64,000 nt of DNA from contig NZ_UEFQ01000029.1 in the NCBI RefSeq assembly GCF_900489465.1, positions 33,530-97,529 on the forward strand, written 5' to 3'. The notes below the pieces were generated by a model that was not told where the DNA came from, ran no database searches, and saw only the letters and a program-made list of their open reading frames with translations. Positions 47,601 to 54,758 of the stretch are shown piece by piece. Each line of letters opens with the position of its first letter. Position 1 is the first letter of the stretch. This DNA comes from Aequorivita sp. CIP111184 (GTDB lineage Bacteria; Bacteroidota; Bacteroidia; Flavobacteriales; Flavobacteriaceae). The position numbers were made by a program, and so were the translations under genes.

Positions 47601-47997
47601 AATCGCTATTCTTAATAATGTCCCTAGCAGAAGCTATTATAATATCTGCATAGGGTTTACTAGCTTTTAATAAGGAATCTGCTATTGGATTTATTCTAAT
47701 TTTATCGTTCTGCTCTTGCAGATAATTTTGAGAATTTTCAAAGCGATACGTTAAGCTTTTGAGACTTTCAAAGGCAGGTGTGTTTGTATTGTTTTTAGTA
47801 TTGTCAAAATCTATAATTGACTTTATAATGCGCTGGCTAAGCATACCTTGGTTTCCAACCGTACTGATTAAATATGCATTTGAAGCTTGTAGATTGATAC
47901 TTCGCTGAATAATAAACAACACCGTTACCATAATAATTATTATAGTAATAAAAAACAGTAGATACCTATTCTTAATAGATTTAGTAAGTTTTTGCAT
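44611..47997 (-). CDS. Multi-PAS sensor histidine kinase
   Basis: A 1128-residue membrane sensor. An N-terminal helix (about 10-30), a PilJ/type IV-pili-transducer-like helical sensor (GNQGMLSQRIIKSI), a second helix (about 175-200) and a coiled coil lead into five PAS domains at roughly 245-360, 365-485, 495-620, 630-755 and 760-880, several followed by PAC motifs. The kinase core has H913 in AHITSHNLRSPVSN and an HATPase domain with DNGLGMDL and KGVGLYLTKI. The HNLRSP form places it in the PAS/GHKL group common in Flavobacteria. ATG 47997 is preferred over a TTG two codons earlier. Signals are unknown; FAD, haem or small-molecule PAS ligands are possible. Confidence 0.92.
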   Translation of the reverse strand: MQKLTKSIKNRYLLFFITIIIIMVTVLFIIQRSINLQASNAYLISTVGNQGMLSQRIIKSIIDFDNTKNNTNTPAFESLKSLTYRFENSQNYLQEQNDKIRINPIADSLLKASKPYADIIIASARDIIKNSDSQILKNSLEKVKEAELPYSIILNSITNEYLKNADENLKDLKHIMYILAIIAFLILISEFLFVLAPALNHLIKKNKELLKSNSELAISENKLKLSMIELTKLKTDLETSEEYNKIFIEQAPTAIAMLDKEMKYIAVSQQWIRDYKMEGKQIIGRSHYDIFPEIGDDWKENHQKCLNGAIDSCDEAPFKRADGTVQWIYWDVRPWYISEGEIGGLIMHTGDITALKEKDSDRIRIQKILDKTNEVARIGTWEVDLENNKVIWSKVVCEIHNVPQDYKPGLNTAINFFKEGKSRDTIEEAVKQAAEKGTPYDIEVELVTTTGTVVWTRAIGQSEMVDGKCTRLFGVFQDINNIKISQIALNKAHTELKAIFNSGAVAIVATEIDGIISQFNRGAEILTGYSASEMIGLQRPKIFHFQEEFDAFRIDIAKLYHKDPVGLSAQEELAKHDAYDTREWNYKRKDGSTIPIQLTLTSIKDEKGELIGFLGISTDISEKRIAENELLRKNQLLNFAEEITLMGNWQWDTVIDKVEWSNNLYNIFKLDKETKSLSFDTYFNFVHPDDRDIVTKYFSKTVDEKSLQRFTHRIIAGDGTLKTVQLLGEVITNEKNEVVEMIGTCQDITEQRMAENKFRGLLESAPDAMVIVNEKGKIQLINKQAEILFGYHIDELFNKPVEILIPARFTDNYNHTEQRNGFFANPNVRAMGVGKEKELYGINKKGKEIPIQISLSPLQTEEGLLVSAAIRDVTVQKLAERKIIQAKENLETLTQHLSGQNKQLADFAHITSHNLRSPVSNLNALLHLYDIEENEDEKKVLFEKFELVIGHLTSTLNTLIEALKTKKVSEKDLELIDFEETLNKTREILSGQIIKTNSVITSNFSEVPTIEYHKTYLESIFLNLITNAIKYRSPDRNPEIHIETKIIEQKVNLTIRDNGLGMDLEKHGHKLFGLYKTFHRHPDAKGVGLYLTKIQVDTMGGTIFATSKVNKGSIFTIIFNNNSDAKFL

Positions 47998-48492
47998 TAC
48001 CAATTCTCTTAAATGTTATAATTCAATAAAGAAAAATGTTTTTTTAATATAGGGAAAGACTTAGTGATGTAGGATTTTTTCATACTCATTGCGTTATAAT
48101 ATACTAAGTTAAAGCTGGATTGTTTTTAAATATCAATTATAAAAACAATACAATGAATATAAAAGAAAAATGCAAATAGAAATACCTATTTAAACATGGG
48201 GATTTTCACACTTAATTCATTTATTATACATTACAATATAATCATTTTTTAAAGAGATTTTTAAAAATTGGTTTTTAATTTAAAATCCAACTTTTCGTAT
48301 TTGTTTTTAGTACATTTTTATAAGTCTTTAAAAAGAGTGTCTAATTATTCGCTTCAATACTTTTTAATTGATTAAAATCCCTAAATTTTATAGCTTGAGA
48401 TATATTAATAAGAAGATTGTGTGCTTATATATACTTTGTAAAAAAATACCTTAATTAATAAAACATTTAAATATAAGTTAAAAAGTATTTTC
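47998..48492. other. Long AT-rich spacer between sensor kinase and TetR genes
   Basis: Almost 500 bases without a convincing reading frame. It must hold the kinase promoter on the minus strand, but no perfect TAnnTTTG is obvious there. No tRNA or stable RNA fold was recognised. Confidence 0.4.
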
Positions 48493-48517
48493 AAAACTAA
48501 CCGATTGTTTAGTTTTG
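48493..48517. promoter_or_regulatory. TetR operator 1 overlapping the tetR-type promoter
   Basis: AAAACTAA (48493-48500) and TTAGTTTT (48509-48516) are perfect inverted arms around CCGATTGT. The -7 box TAGTTTTG (48510-48517) overlaps the right arm. The core CCGATTGTTTAG matches CGAATGTTTAG at 49122-49133, so the same regulator probably binds both. Confidence 0.6.
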
Positions 48518-48534
48518 TGCTGTAATAAGAAAAT

Positions 48535-49098
48535 ATGGCTCGAAAAAAAGAATATAGGGAAGAAGAAGTTGTTAATAAAGCAATGAACTTGTTTTGGAAA
48601 AACGGCTATGAAAATACTTCAATGCAGATGCTGGAAAAAGAAATGGGCATCAATAAGTTTTCTATTTATTCAAGTTTTGGAAGTAAGCATGGTCTTTTTA
48701 TTGAGAGTTTAAAATCATATAAACTGAAAGTAAGCAACATCTTTGAGAAATTCAGTAAAGCTTCAAATGGTGTTGAAGATATTAAGCAATTTTTTTACGA
48801 CTCTGTTTCAATTATTTATAAAGAAGCTGATCAAAAAGGGTGCTTAATTACAAATACCTATAATGAATTTTCCGAAAGTGAAGACTTATTAATAAAAGAA
48901 CAAATGAATTTATTTATGAATAACCTAAAAGCATTATTCATTGAAAAATTGAAAATGGATGCTACAAAGAATGAGGAAACTGTCCACAAACAAGCAAATT
49001 ATCTATTATTGGCAAAGCACGGATTAGCTGCGGCTTCACGAGTAAATAGTAAAGAAGAAATTGAAGACTATATTGAAATGACCTTTAAAAATATATAA
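48535..49098 (+). CDS. TetR/AcrR-family repressor
   Basis: A 187-residue regulator. The N-terminal HTH (about 6-55) reads EEEVVNKAMNLFWKNGYENT then MLEKEMGINKFSIYSSFGSKHGLF, the classical TetR DNA-binding unit. The rest is an all-helical ligand and dimer domain with CLITNTYNEFSE, as in the YcdC/AefR-like group. The palindromes at its own promoter and in front of the next gene predict autorepression and control of the following redox genes. The inducer may be an electrophile or thiol-reactive compound given the operon content, which is inference. Confidence 0.93.
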   Translation: MARKKEYREEEVVNKAMNLFWKNGYENTSMQMLEKEMGINKFSIYSSFGSKHGLFIESLKSYKLKVSNIFEKFSKASNGVEDIKQFFYDSVSIIYKEADQKGCLITNTYNEFSESEDLLIKEQMNLFMNNLKALFIEKLKMDATKNEETVHKQANYLLLAKHGLAAASRVNSKEEIEDYIEMTFKNI

Positions 49099-49117
49099 AC
49101 CTTTTTTTAATTTATAT

Positions 49118-49133
49118 CTAAACGAATGTTTAG
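49118..49133. promoter_or_regulatory. TetR operator 2 in front of the AhpD-like gene
   Basis: CTAAACGAATGTTTAG is a near-perfect palindrome (CTAAAC/GTTTAG arms) located 35 bases before the ATG of the AhpD-like gene. It shares CGAwTGTTTAG with operator 1. Confidence 0.6.
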
Positions 49134-49167
49134 GTATTATTAATTTTAATAATTTAAATTAGAACTT

Positions 49168-49731
49168 ATGACAACATTAAAAATTCACAACATTGAAACC
49201 GCACCAGAAGGCAGTAAAGCATTATTAGAAAAATCACAAAACGCATACGGTATGATTCCTGGCTTGCACGGTGTATTAGCCGGAGCGCCCGGAATCTTAG
49301 AAGCATACCAAAAATTACACGAATTATTCGTAAACTCTTCATTTAACGAGGAGGAATTAACCGTTGTATGGCAGACTATAAACGTAGAACACGCCTGTCA
49401 TTATTGTGTGCCAGCACATACAGGAATTGCAAAAATGATGAAAGTTGATGATTCAATAACAGAAGCTTTACGTAATGAAACGCCTCTTGAGAATCCGAAA
49501 CTTGAAGCTTTACGCACTATGACTTTAACTATTGTTCGCAATCGTGGAAATGTAACAGAAGAGGATTTAAAAGCATTTTATAATGCTGGTTATGAAGAAC
49601 GACAAGTGTTAGAAATCATTTTAGGATTGTCCCAAAAAACAATCAGTAATTATGTAAACCATATTGCAAACACACCTTTAGACGCAGGATCTAAAAAGTT
49701 TGCTTGGTCAAAAGAAAAAGTGGTTTCCTAA
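49168..49731 (+). CDS. Carboxymuconolactone decarboxylase-family (AhpD-like) protein
   Basis: A 187-residue helical protein. EHACHYCVPAHTG contains the redox CxxC pair C77 and C80 with the nearby His, the AhpD-type active site, so a peroxidase or disulfide reductase role is more likely than decarboxylation. LGLSQKTISNYVNHIANTPLD is the usual C-terminal family segment. It directly follows the TetR gene with the second operator between them, and the next genes also point to thiol and electrophile chemistry. Confidence 0.9.
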   Translation: MTTLKIHNIETAPEGSKALLEKSQNAYGMIPGLHGVLAGAPGILEAYQKLHELFVNSSFNEEELTVVWQTINVEHACHYCVPAHTGIAKMMKVDDSITEALRNETPLENPKLEALRTMTLTIVRNRGNVTEEDLKAFYNAGYEERQVLEIILGLSQKTISNYVNHIANTPLDAGSKKFAWSKEKVVS

Positions 49732-49761
49732 TATTAAAAAACCATTGATTGCAAGTTATAA

Positions 49762-49783
49762 ACCTTCCGTTTATTCGGAAGGT
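49762..49783 (+). terminator. Hairpin between the AhpD-like and EthD-like genes
   Basis: ACCTTCCG and CGGAAGGT form a perfect 8-bp stem with a 6-base loop. The T-rich stretch starts only several bases later, so termination may be partial and let some transcripts continue into the next gene. Confidence 0.45.
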
Positions 49784-49808
49784 CAATTAATTTTTAAAAA
49801 ATATAATT

Positions 49809-50123
49809 ATGATAAAAGTATCTGTTATGTACCCAAACGGGAAAGATGTAAAATTTGATGTAGACTATTACAAAAATAATCATTTGCCAATGCTTTCCAA
49901 TGCTGTTGGTGATGCTCTAAAAGGATTAGAGTTAGACTTAGGTCTGGCTGGTAGAAGTGAAGGAGAATTAGCTCCCTACATTGCAATTGCTCATTTAAAA
50001 TTTAATGATGTAGCGTCATTTAATGCTGCCTTTGGGCCACACGCAGAAGCCTTTGCTGCTGATGTAAAAAATTACAGCAACGTTCAAGGCGAACTTCAAA
50101 TTAGTGAACTTATAACATTTTAA
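49809..50123 (+). CDS. EthD-family protein
   Basis: A 104-residue ferredoxin-like alpha/beta-barrel protein of the EthD group: MIKVSVMYPNGKDVKFDVDY then YKNNHLPM with the conserved His, and PYIAIAHLKFNDVASFNAAF. EthD proteins accompany cytochrome P450 ether degradation in actinobacteria, but most relatives are small dimeric proteins of unknown activity. It is followed by the FrnE-like gene after three bases, so the two are cotranslated. Confidence 0.88.
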   Translation: MIKVSVMYPNGKDVKFDVDYYKNNHLPMLSNAVGDALKGLELDLGLAGRSEGELAPYIAIAHLKFNDVASFNAAFGPHAEAFAADVKNYSNVQGELQISELITF

Positions 50124-50126
50124 AAT

Positions 50127-50774
50127 ATGAAAGAAAAATTGAAAATAGATATCGTATCAGACGTGGTTTGCCCTTGGTGTACTATTGGCTACAAACGTTT
50201 GGAAAAAGCCATTGCAGAACTTGGTATTGAAGATCAAATAGAAATAGAATGGCAACCTTTTGAGTTAAATCCAAACATGCCAGTAGAAGGCCAAAATGTA
50301 ACTGAACATATTTCCGAAAAATATGGATCTACCTTAGAGCAGCAAAGAGAATCGCAAGAGCGAATGACAGCTGTTGGAAAAGAACTCGGCTTTACGTTTG
50401 ATTATTTTAAAGATATGAAAATGGTAAACACCTTCAACGCACACGTTTTGTTGGATTATGCAAAAGAGTTTGGAAAGCAAACCGAATTGCAGATGCGACT
50501 TACCACCGCTTTTTTTAGCGAAAGAAAAGATGTTTCCGAAAGAGACATTTTAAAACAAGCCTTACTGGATGTTGGTTTAAATGCTGAAGAAGGTTTAGCA
50601 AAATTAGAAAGTGAAGATGCGCGTTACGAAGTAAGGAGTAAAGAAGGCTATTGGCAGAATATGGGCGTTAGTTCTGTGCCAACTATTGTATTCAATAGAA
50701 AAAGTGCTGTAACAGGGGCCCAGCCAGTTGACCTTTTTAAGGAAGTACTTTCTGAATTAATGGCAGAACAGTAA
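50127..50774 (+). CDS. DsbA-family (FrnE-like) oxidoreductase
   Basis: A 215-residue thioredoxin-fold protein with the redox motif CPWC at residues 15-18 (VSDVVCPWCTIGYKR), an inserted helical domain (about 60-160) and the cis-Pro loop VSSVPTIVFNRK. There is no signal peptide, so it is the cytoplasmic FrnE type rather than periplasmic DsbA. FrnE-like enzymes handle disulfides or isomerise 2-hydroxychromene-carboxylates. Its position after the AhpD-like and EthD genes supports a thiol-stress module. Confidence 0.93.
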   Translation: MKEKLKIDIVSDVVCPWCTIGYKRLEKAIAELGIEDQIEIEWQPFELNPNMPVEGQNVTEHISEKYGSTLEQQRESQERMTAVGKELGFTFDYFKDMKMVNTFNAHVLLDYAKEFGKQTELQMRLTTAFFSERKDVSERDILKQALLDVGLNAEEGLAKLESEDARYEVRSKEGYWQNMGVSSVPTIVFNRKSAVTGAQPVDLFKEVLSELMAEQ

Positions 50775-50824
50775 CCATTTTAGAACCAAAGTTATTTTGG
50801 ATTAAAAAACATAATAATTGATAC

Positions 50825-50914
50825 ATGGCATTGGAATTTCACGAAAAACCAATGCCAAAAATGGTAGTAATACTAATAACCGTAACACTGTTATTATCAA
50901 GTATTTGGTTTTAA
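50825..50914 (+). CDS. Possible 29-residue membrane peptide
   Basis: ATG at 50825 opens MALEFHEKPMPKM followed by VVILITVTLLLSSIWF and a stop. A short charged N-terminus and one hydrophobic helix fit a small membrane peptide. It sits in the 177-base gap between the FrnE-like and HAD genes on the same strand. No homologue is recognised and the frame could be chance. Confidence 0.3.
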   Translation: MALEFHEKPMPKMVVILITVTLLLSSIWF

Positions 50915-50951
50915 TAATAATTAATCTAGCTATTAGATAAATATTTTTGAA

Positions 50952-51755
50952 ATGACAAACAACAGAAGAAATTTCATAAAAAACATCGGACTTATGGGAG
51001 CATCAGGAATTTTAATGCCAAGTATAGCTTTAGGAAATGTAGAAACTAAGGAGCAAACTATTTACCAAAATAAGGTTAGACCTAAAATATTGTTTTTTGA
51101 CGTAAATGAAACACTCCTAGATCTTACCAATATGAAAAAGCAGGTTGGTGAAGCATTGGGGGGAAGGGAAGATTTACTGGCATTGTGGTTTACTACTATG
51201 TTGCAATATTCCTTAGTAACTACAGCAGGAGGGCAGTATGAACAGTTTGGAAATATTGGAGCCGCAGCACTGCAAATGGTGGCTGCAAATAATGGTATTT
51301 TAATCTCAGAGGAAGAAGCAAGAAACACTGTATTAAATGCACTACGCGATCTACCCGCCCATCCTGAAGTAAAAGCTGCATTGAAACAATTAAAAAAGGA
51401 TGGCTACAAATTAGTTTCGTTCACCAATTCATCAAATGAAGGGGTTAAAAAGCAATTTGAAAGCGCTGGTTTAACTGAATATTTTGATGAAAGATTAAGT
51501 GTTGAAGACGTGGGCAAGTTCAAACCATTTGCAGACACTTATTCCTGGGCTGCCCGTAAAATGGGCGTAAAACCTGAAGAATGTATGCTTATAGCAGCCC
51601 ACGGGTGGGATGTTGCCGGGGCTATGTGGGCAGGATGGCGCGCAGCTTTTATTAGTAGACCCGGAAAGCAATTATTTCCGTTGGCACCAGTTCCAGAATT
51701 TAATGAGAAGGATTTAATGATAATTTCAGAAAAGCTTATTGCATTGAGAGATTAG
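50952..51755 (+). CDS. Haloacid dehalogenase type II-like hydrolase with Tat signal
   Basis: A 267-residue protein. The N-terminus MTNNRRNFIKNIGLMGASG has a twin-arginine motif followed by a hydrophobic segment, so export in folded form is likely. The HAD domain has nucleophile D50 in FFDVNETLLD, the Thr/Ser motif in VSFTNSSNEG, the Lys region in EDVGKFKPF and MLIAAHGWDVAGAMWAGW as the acidic/loop IV equivalent, which matches haloacid dehalogenase type II. An exported member is unusual. A dehalogenase or phosphatase substrate cannot be decided. Confidence 0.88.
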   Translation: MTNNRRNFIKNIGLMGASGILMPSIALGNVETKEQTIYQNKVRPKILFFDVNETLLDLTNMKKQVGEALGGREDLLALWFTTMLQYSLVTTAGGQYEQFGNIGAAALQMVAANNGILISEEEARNTVLNALRDLPAHPEVKAALKQLKKDGYKLVSFTNSSNEGVKKQFESAGLTEYFDERLSVEDVGKFKPFADTYSWAARKMGVKPEECMLIAAHGWDVAGAMWAGWRAAFISRPGKQLFPLAPVPEFNEKDLMIISEKLIALRD

Positions 51756-51799
51756 TCCCTCATCGTTCTAATTTCATAATTTAACAATAGTCCAACAAA

Positions 51800-52258
51800 T
51801 TAATTTTTCAGAAGAACATACGCATTTAAAGAAGTGGCGATAAGTAGCCAAATAAGATACGGTGCTATTAATAGCGATTTAAGCTCTAATTGGGACCAAT
51901 AATAAAATAAAAAGAACCCAATAACCAGTGTAAGTCCGCTTATTATAACAAGTCCCGCCAAAAGTTGGTGATAGTAAAAAAAAGTTGGGTTCCAAGCTAG
52001 ATTCAGTATATAATGGAGTATTAATACACCAACAAGAATTTTTTTGTTTTCCACCACGGGCCATAAATACGCCAGATAAATACTAAAACAAATCATTATT
52101 AGTGTCCACGAGGCACCAAACACCCAACCCGGTGGTGTCCAAGGTGCTTTGTTGATGGTTGCATACCATTCAGACCGAGGACCTTTACCTGCCAATACGC
52201 TTCCGAGGCCGATAGAACCAAAATTTAGTATTAAGAATATAATAAGTCTATAAATCAT
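51800..52258 (-). CDS. TspO/MBR-family membrane protein
   Basis: A 152-residue five-helix membrane protein. The family signature is WYATINKAPWTPPGWVFGA followed by SWTLIMICFSIYLAYL, and NLAWNPTFFYYHQL marks helix 3. Bacterial TspO binds porphyrins and helps regulate tetrapyrrole levels and stress responses. It is convergent with the HAD gene, with 44 bases between ends, and lies near the truncated haemoglobin gene, another haem-related function. Confidence 0.93.
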   Translation of the reverse strand: MIYRLIIFLILNFGSIGLGSVLAGKGPRSEWYATINKAPWTPPGWVFGASWTLIMICFSIYLAYLWPVVENKKILVGVLILHYILNLAWNPTFFYYHQLLAGLVIISGLTLVIGFFLFYYWSQLELKSLLIAPYLIWLLIATSLNAYVLLKN

Positions 52259-52307
52259 TTAAATGTATTTTTTGAAAACCTCGGTTATTTGAAAACAATA
52301 CTTTATT

Positions 52308-52532
52308 TCATTCAATGATTTCGTAATCAATAGCTAGTTTTCGTAAAGCTCTTAAGGCAGAACCACTGTCTTTATCTTCCACTTCTATATCTACAGCGTC
52401 TCCTTCTAAGAGAATATCTGTAAGTTCATTTGCTAAAGATTCGTTCACGGTTAATGAAATAGCTACAATACATTGGGCTATAGCTCTTCTATCTGGCCGC
52501 TGCGCATCACAAGACAATAAGTTTAATTTCAT
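52308..52532 (-). CDS. Small soluble protein, function unknown
   Basis: A 74-residue protein, MKLNLLSCDAQRPDRRAIAQ onward, with an acidic middle (LLEGDAVDIEVEDKDSG) and a helix-strand end (ALRALRKLAIDYEIIE). No signal peptide or motif is recognised. The alternating helix-strand pattern would fit a small alpha/beta domain. It is 49 bases upstream of tspO on the same strand and may be cotranscribed. Confidence 0.6.
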   Translation of the reverse strand: MKLNLLSCDAQRPDRRAIAQCIVAISLTVNESLANELTDILLEGDAVDIEVEDKDSGSALRALRKLAIDYEIIE

Positions 52533-52550
52533 AATACTGATTTAGTAAAG

Positions 52551-52628
52551 TAATGCAATATACCAAAATTGCAGAAGATGAATTTTTAATGATTTAAAAA
52601 ATAGTAACTCTTACTTTAAACCAAGAAT
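52551..52628. repeat. 78-base direct repeat, copy A
   Basis: Begins TAATGCAATATACCAAAATT and ends in CTTACTTTAAACCAAGAA. About three quarters of the positions match copy B at 54571-54648 in the same orientation. It lies 107 bases before the start of the DUF4242/AraC gene, in the divergent spacer with the 74-residue protein gene. Confidence 0.6.
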
Positions 52629-52734
52629 TAACAAAATCCAACTCAATAATCTAACAATTCAACAACAACACAGAAAGCCTGTTTTTTGAATTTATACAAT
52701 AAAAATAATGTATATTACATTTAAAATCAACATT

Positions 52735-53817
52735 ATGCCAATATTCATGGACTTCCATGATCTTCCTGATGGCGTTTCAGCCAAGCATGTTGCAGAAATG
52801 CATCAAGCCGATTTAGATATTGAGCACAAATATAATTGCCGCGGATTAACCTACTGGTGTGATGAAAAAAGACAAACAGCTTTTTGTTTAATAGATGCGC
52901 CAAATAAACAGGCGGTTTTAGATTTGCACCAACATTCGCACGGTGCTGTTCCACAACGTATTATTGAAGTTAATGATGCCATTGTAGAATCTTTTTTAGG
53001 GCGTATAGAAGATCCAGAAAAATCTAAAAAAACTACCCTTAATATTATAAACGATCCCGCTTTTAGAACGCTTATAGTTGTTAAAATAAAACATAAAAAT
53101 TTAAGAGTAAACGAAATAGAAACCTTAAAAGCCACAATTAAGGGCTACACCTCTTCAATAAAAACATTGACGCCTGAATATAATGGCCGTTTGGTTCGGC
53201 AAGAAGCCTATAGCTTTTTAATGTCTTTCGCTTCTGTTACTGATGCTATACATTGTGGGCTGAAAATTAAAGACATTCACAATTGTGTGATAACTCCAAA
53301 TTTAGATTTAAAAATAGGAATAAGCGCTGGGATTCCTGTTAGTGAAAAAGAGGGCATTTTTGAGGACACCATAAAAATGGCAGAGCGCTTATGCGAGTAT
53401 GTTAATAGCCCAGTCTCCATAGCATCTGAAGTTAAGGACTTATACGAAAGTGAACATTTAAATGTTCCTATTAACAGTAGTATTGTGCAGGCATTAAGTA
53501 CCACCGATGAAAAATTTCTTAATCATATTATGGACCATACAGAACAGGTATGGGATCAAACCACTTTAAATGTAGGCGGCTTTTGTAATAGGTTAGGCTA
53601 CAGCAAGTCGCAGCTTTACCGTAAAATGATGTTTGTCTTGGGAAAATCCCCCAATACGTTTATAAAGGATTACCGCTTGGAACAAGCCTTGCTTTTACTG
53701 CAGAAACAAACCTATAATATCTCTGAGATTGCCTTTAAAACTGGCTTTAATAGTCCTGCGTATTTTTCAAAATGCTTTAGGGGTAAATATGAAATTCTTC
53801 CTTCAAAATACATATAG
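52735..53817 (+). CDS. DUF4242 / cyclase-like / AraC-type HTH regulator
   Basis: A 360-residue protein with an unusual architecture. Residues about 1-75 are a DUF4242 (SCO4226-type, nickel-binding in Streptomyces) domain: MPIFMDFHDLP, HYNCRGLTYWCDE-like core and HGAVPQRIIEV. Residues about 100-225 resemble a class III nucleotide cyclase but begin LIVVKIKH, without the metal-binding Asp, so catalysis is unlikely. Residues about 265-360 are an AraC HTH pair (GYSKSQLYRKMMFVLGKSP and NISEIAFKTGFNSPAYFSKCF). It may sense metal or nucleotide through degenerate domains. The ATG at 52735 is preferred because DUF4242 starts there; a longer start at 52708 exists. Confidence 0.87.
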   Translation: MPIFMDFHDLPDGVSAKHVAEMHQADLDIEHKYNCRGLTYWCDEKRQTAFCLIDAPNKQAVLDLHQHSHGAVPQRIIEVNDAIVESFLGRIEDPEKSKKTTLNIINDPAFRTLIVVKIKHKNLRVNEIETLKATIKGYTSSIKTLTPEYNGRLVRQEAYSFLMSFASVTDAIHCGLKIKDIHNCVITPNLDLKIGISAGIPVSEKEGIFEDTIKMAERLCEYVNSPVSIASEVKDLYESEHLNVPINSSIVQALSTTDEKFLNHIMDHTEQVWDQTTLNVGGFCNRLGYSKSQLYRKMMFVLGKSPNTFIKDYRLEQALLLLQKQTYNISEIAFKTGFNSPAYFSKCFRGKYEILPSKYI

Positions 53818-53917
53818 TAGCATTAAATAATTTAATAGCAGCTTCTTATAATTTTTCAATGGTTCAAAATTATCCTTTTTTGAATTAATTATAGCGGTGT
53901 GTACTATTTTGTCTCCT

Positions 53918-53925
53918 TAGTTTTG
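53918..53925 (+). promoter_or_regulatory. -7 box of the truncated haemoglobin gene
   Basis: TAGTTTTG is a perfect TAnnTTTG, 23 bases before the ATG at 53949. Confidence 0.5.
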
Positions 53926-53948
53926 GATTATAACTAAAACCAAATATT

Positions 53949-54323
53949 ATGACCAAAACACTTTATGAACGCTTAGGTGGCAAAGAAGGCATATCATTGA
54001 TAGTAGATGATACTGTAATTGCGCATATGAATAACCCAGCTATAAACGCTCGGTTTCTACCTTTTAAAGAAAAACCAGAACAATTAGCCATTATTAAAAA
54101 ACACACTATAGATTTTTTCTGTGCCGGAAGTGGAGGTACTGAACACTATAAAGGGAAAGATATGGTAACTACCCATACTGGTATGAATATAAGTCCCGTA
54201 GAATACATGCACGTAATAGACGATATTTTTGCTGCATTGGATAAAAATTCCATTTCAGAGGAATCAAAAAAAGATGTATTGGCCATACTGTGGTCCTTAA
54301 AAGATATGATAATTTCAAAATAG
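53949..54323 (+). CDS. Group 1 truncated haemoglobin
   Basis: A 124-residue 2/2-fold globin. Landmarks are the N-terminal LYERLGGKEGISLIVDD, the glycine motif between helices, the FF and Lys run FKEKPEQLAIIKKHTIDFF, GGTEHYKGKDMVTTHTGMNISP with the haem-proximal His in the usual place, and a C-terminal helix (VLAILWSLKDMII). Such proteins scavenge nitric oxide or reactive oxygen. The placement beside tspO and the AraC-type regulator suggests a haem/NO stress group, which is inference. Confidence 0.92.
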   Translation: MTKTLYERLGGKEGISLIVDDTVIAHMNNPAINARFLPFKEKPEQLAIIKKHTIDFFCAGSGGTEHYKGKDMVTTHTGMNISPVEYMHVIDDIFAALDKNSISEESKKDVLAILWSLKDMIISK

Positions 54324-54713
54324 CAACACAAATAGTAAGCACATGAAAAACTCAGTTGGAGATTGCTCCCAAAATCATAGAGGTTTTAATCTAACCTATA
54401 CATTTTTAGGCTGTTGAATATGGTAGTTGGTTGTTGAAGACGTTATTGCACTTATGATGGACCTTATAATTGATTGGTGTTAATACTGGTAAGCATTAGT
54501 GTAGTAAATTCTTGAAATCTTATTTTACGTTTATTCCAGAAGGATTCATCTATGTTTAATAGAAATTTAATAATGCAATATGCCATAATTGCAGAAGTTG
54601 GATTTCTTCATAATTATAAATCTAAATATTCTTACTTTCAGCCAAGAAAACACAAATTCATCAAGACAGTAATAATAAATGAACTTATTAGCAGTAATTT
54701 AAATTAATGGCAC
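54324..54713. other. Spacer of about 390 bases before the cold-shock gene
   Basis: No convincing reading frame is seen. The middle contains the second copy of a 78-base direct repeat (54571-54648). The last part holds the cold-shock promoter region. Confidence 0.4.
54571..54648. repeat. 78-base direct repeat, copy B
   Basis: Begins TAATGCAATATGCCATAATT and ends CTTACTTTCAGCCAAGAA. Same orientation as copy A at 52551-52628, about 2 kb away, and 111 bases before the cold-shock ATG. The two copies share TAATGCAATA, ATTGCAGAAG and CTTACTTT. Confidence 0.6.
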
Positions 54714-54721
54714 CATCTTTG
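54714..54721 (+). promoter_or_regulatory. Candidate -7 box of the cold-shock gene
   Basis: CATCTTTG differs from TAnnTTTG at the first base and lies 37 bases before the ATG. Confidence 0.35.
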
Positions 54722-54758
54722 CAAACTAATAAATATTAATAAATTAAATTACATTACA

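Noticed and set aside
54324..54713. A third member of the 78-base repeat or a lost cold-shock gene
   Set aside because: Only one copy is visible here and no cold-shock RNP motif is found in any frame of the spacer.
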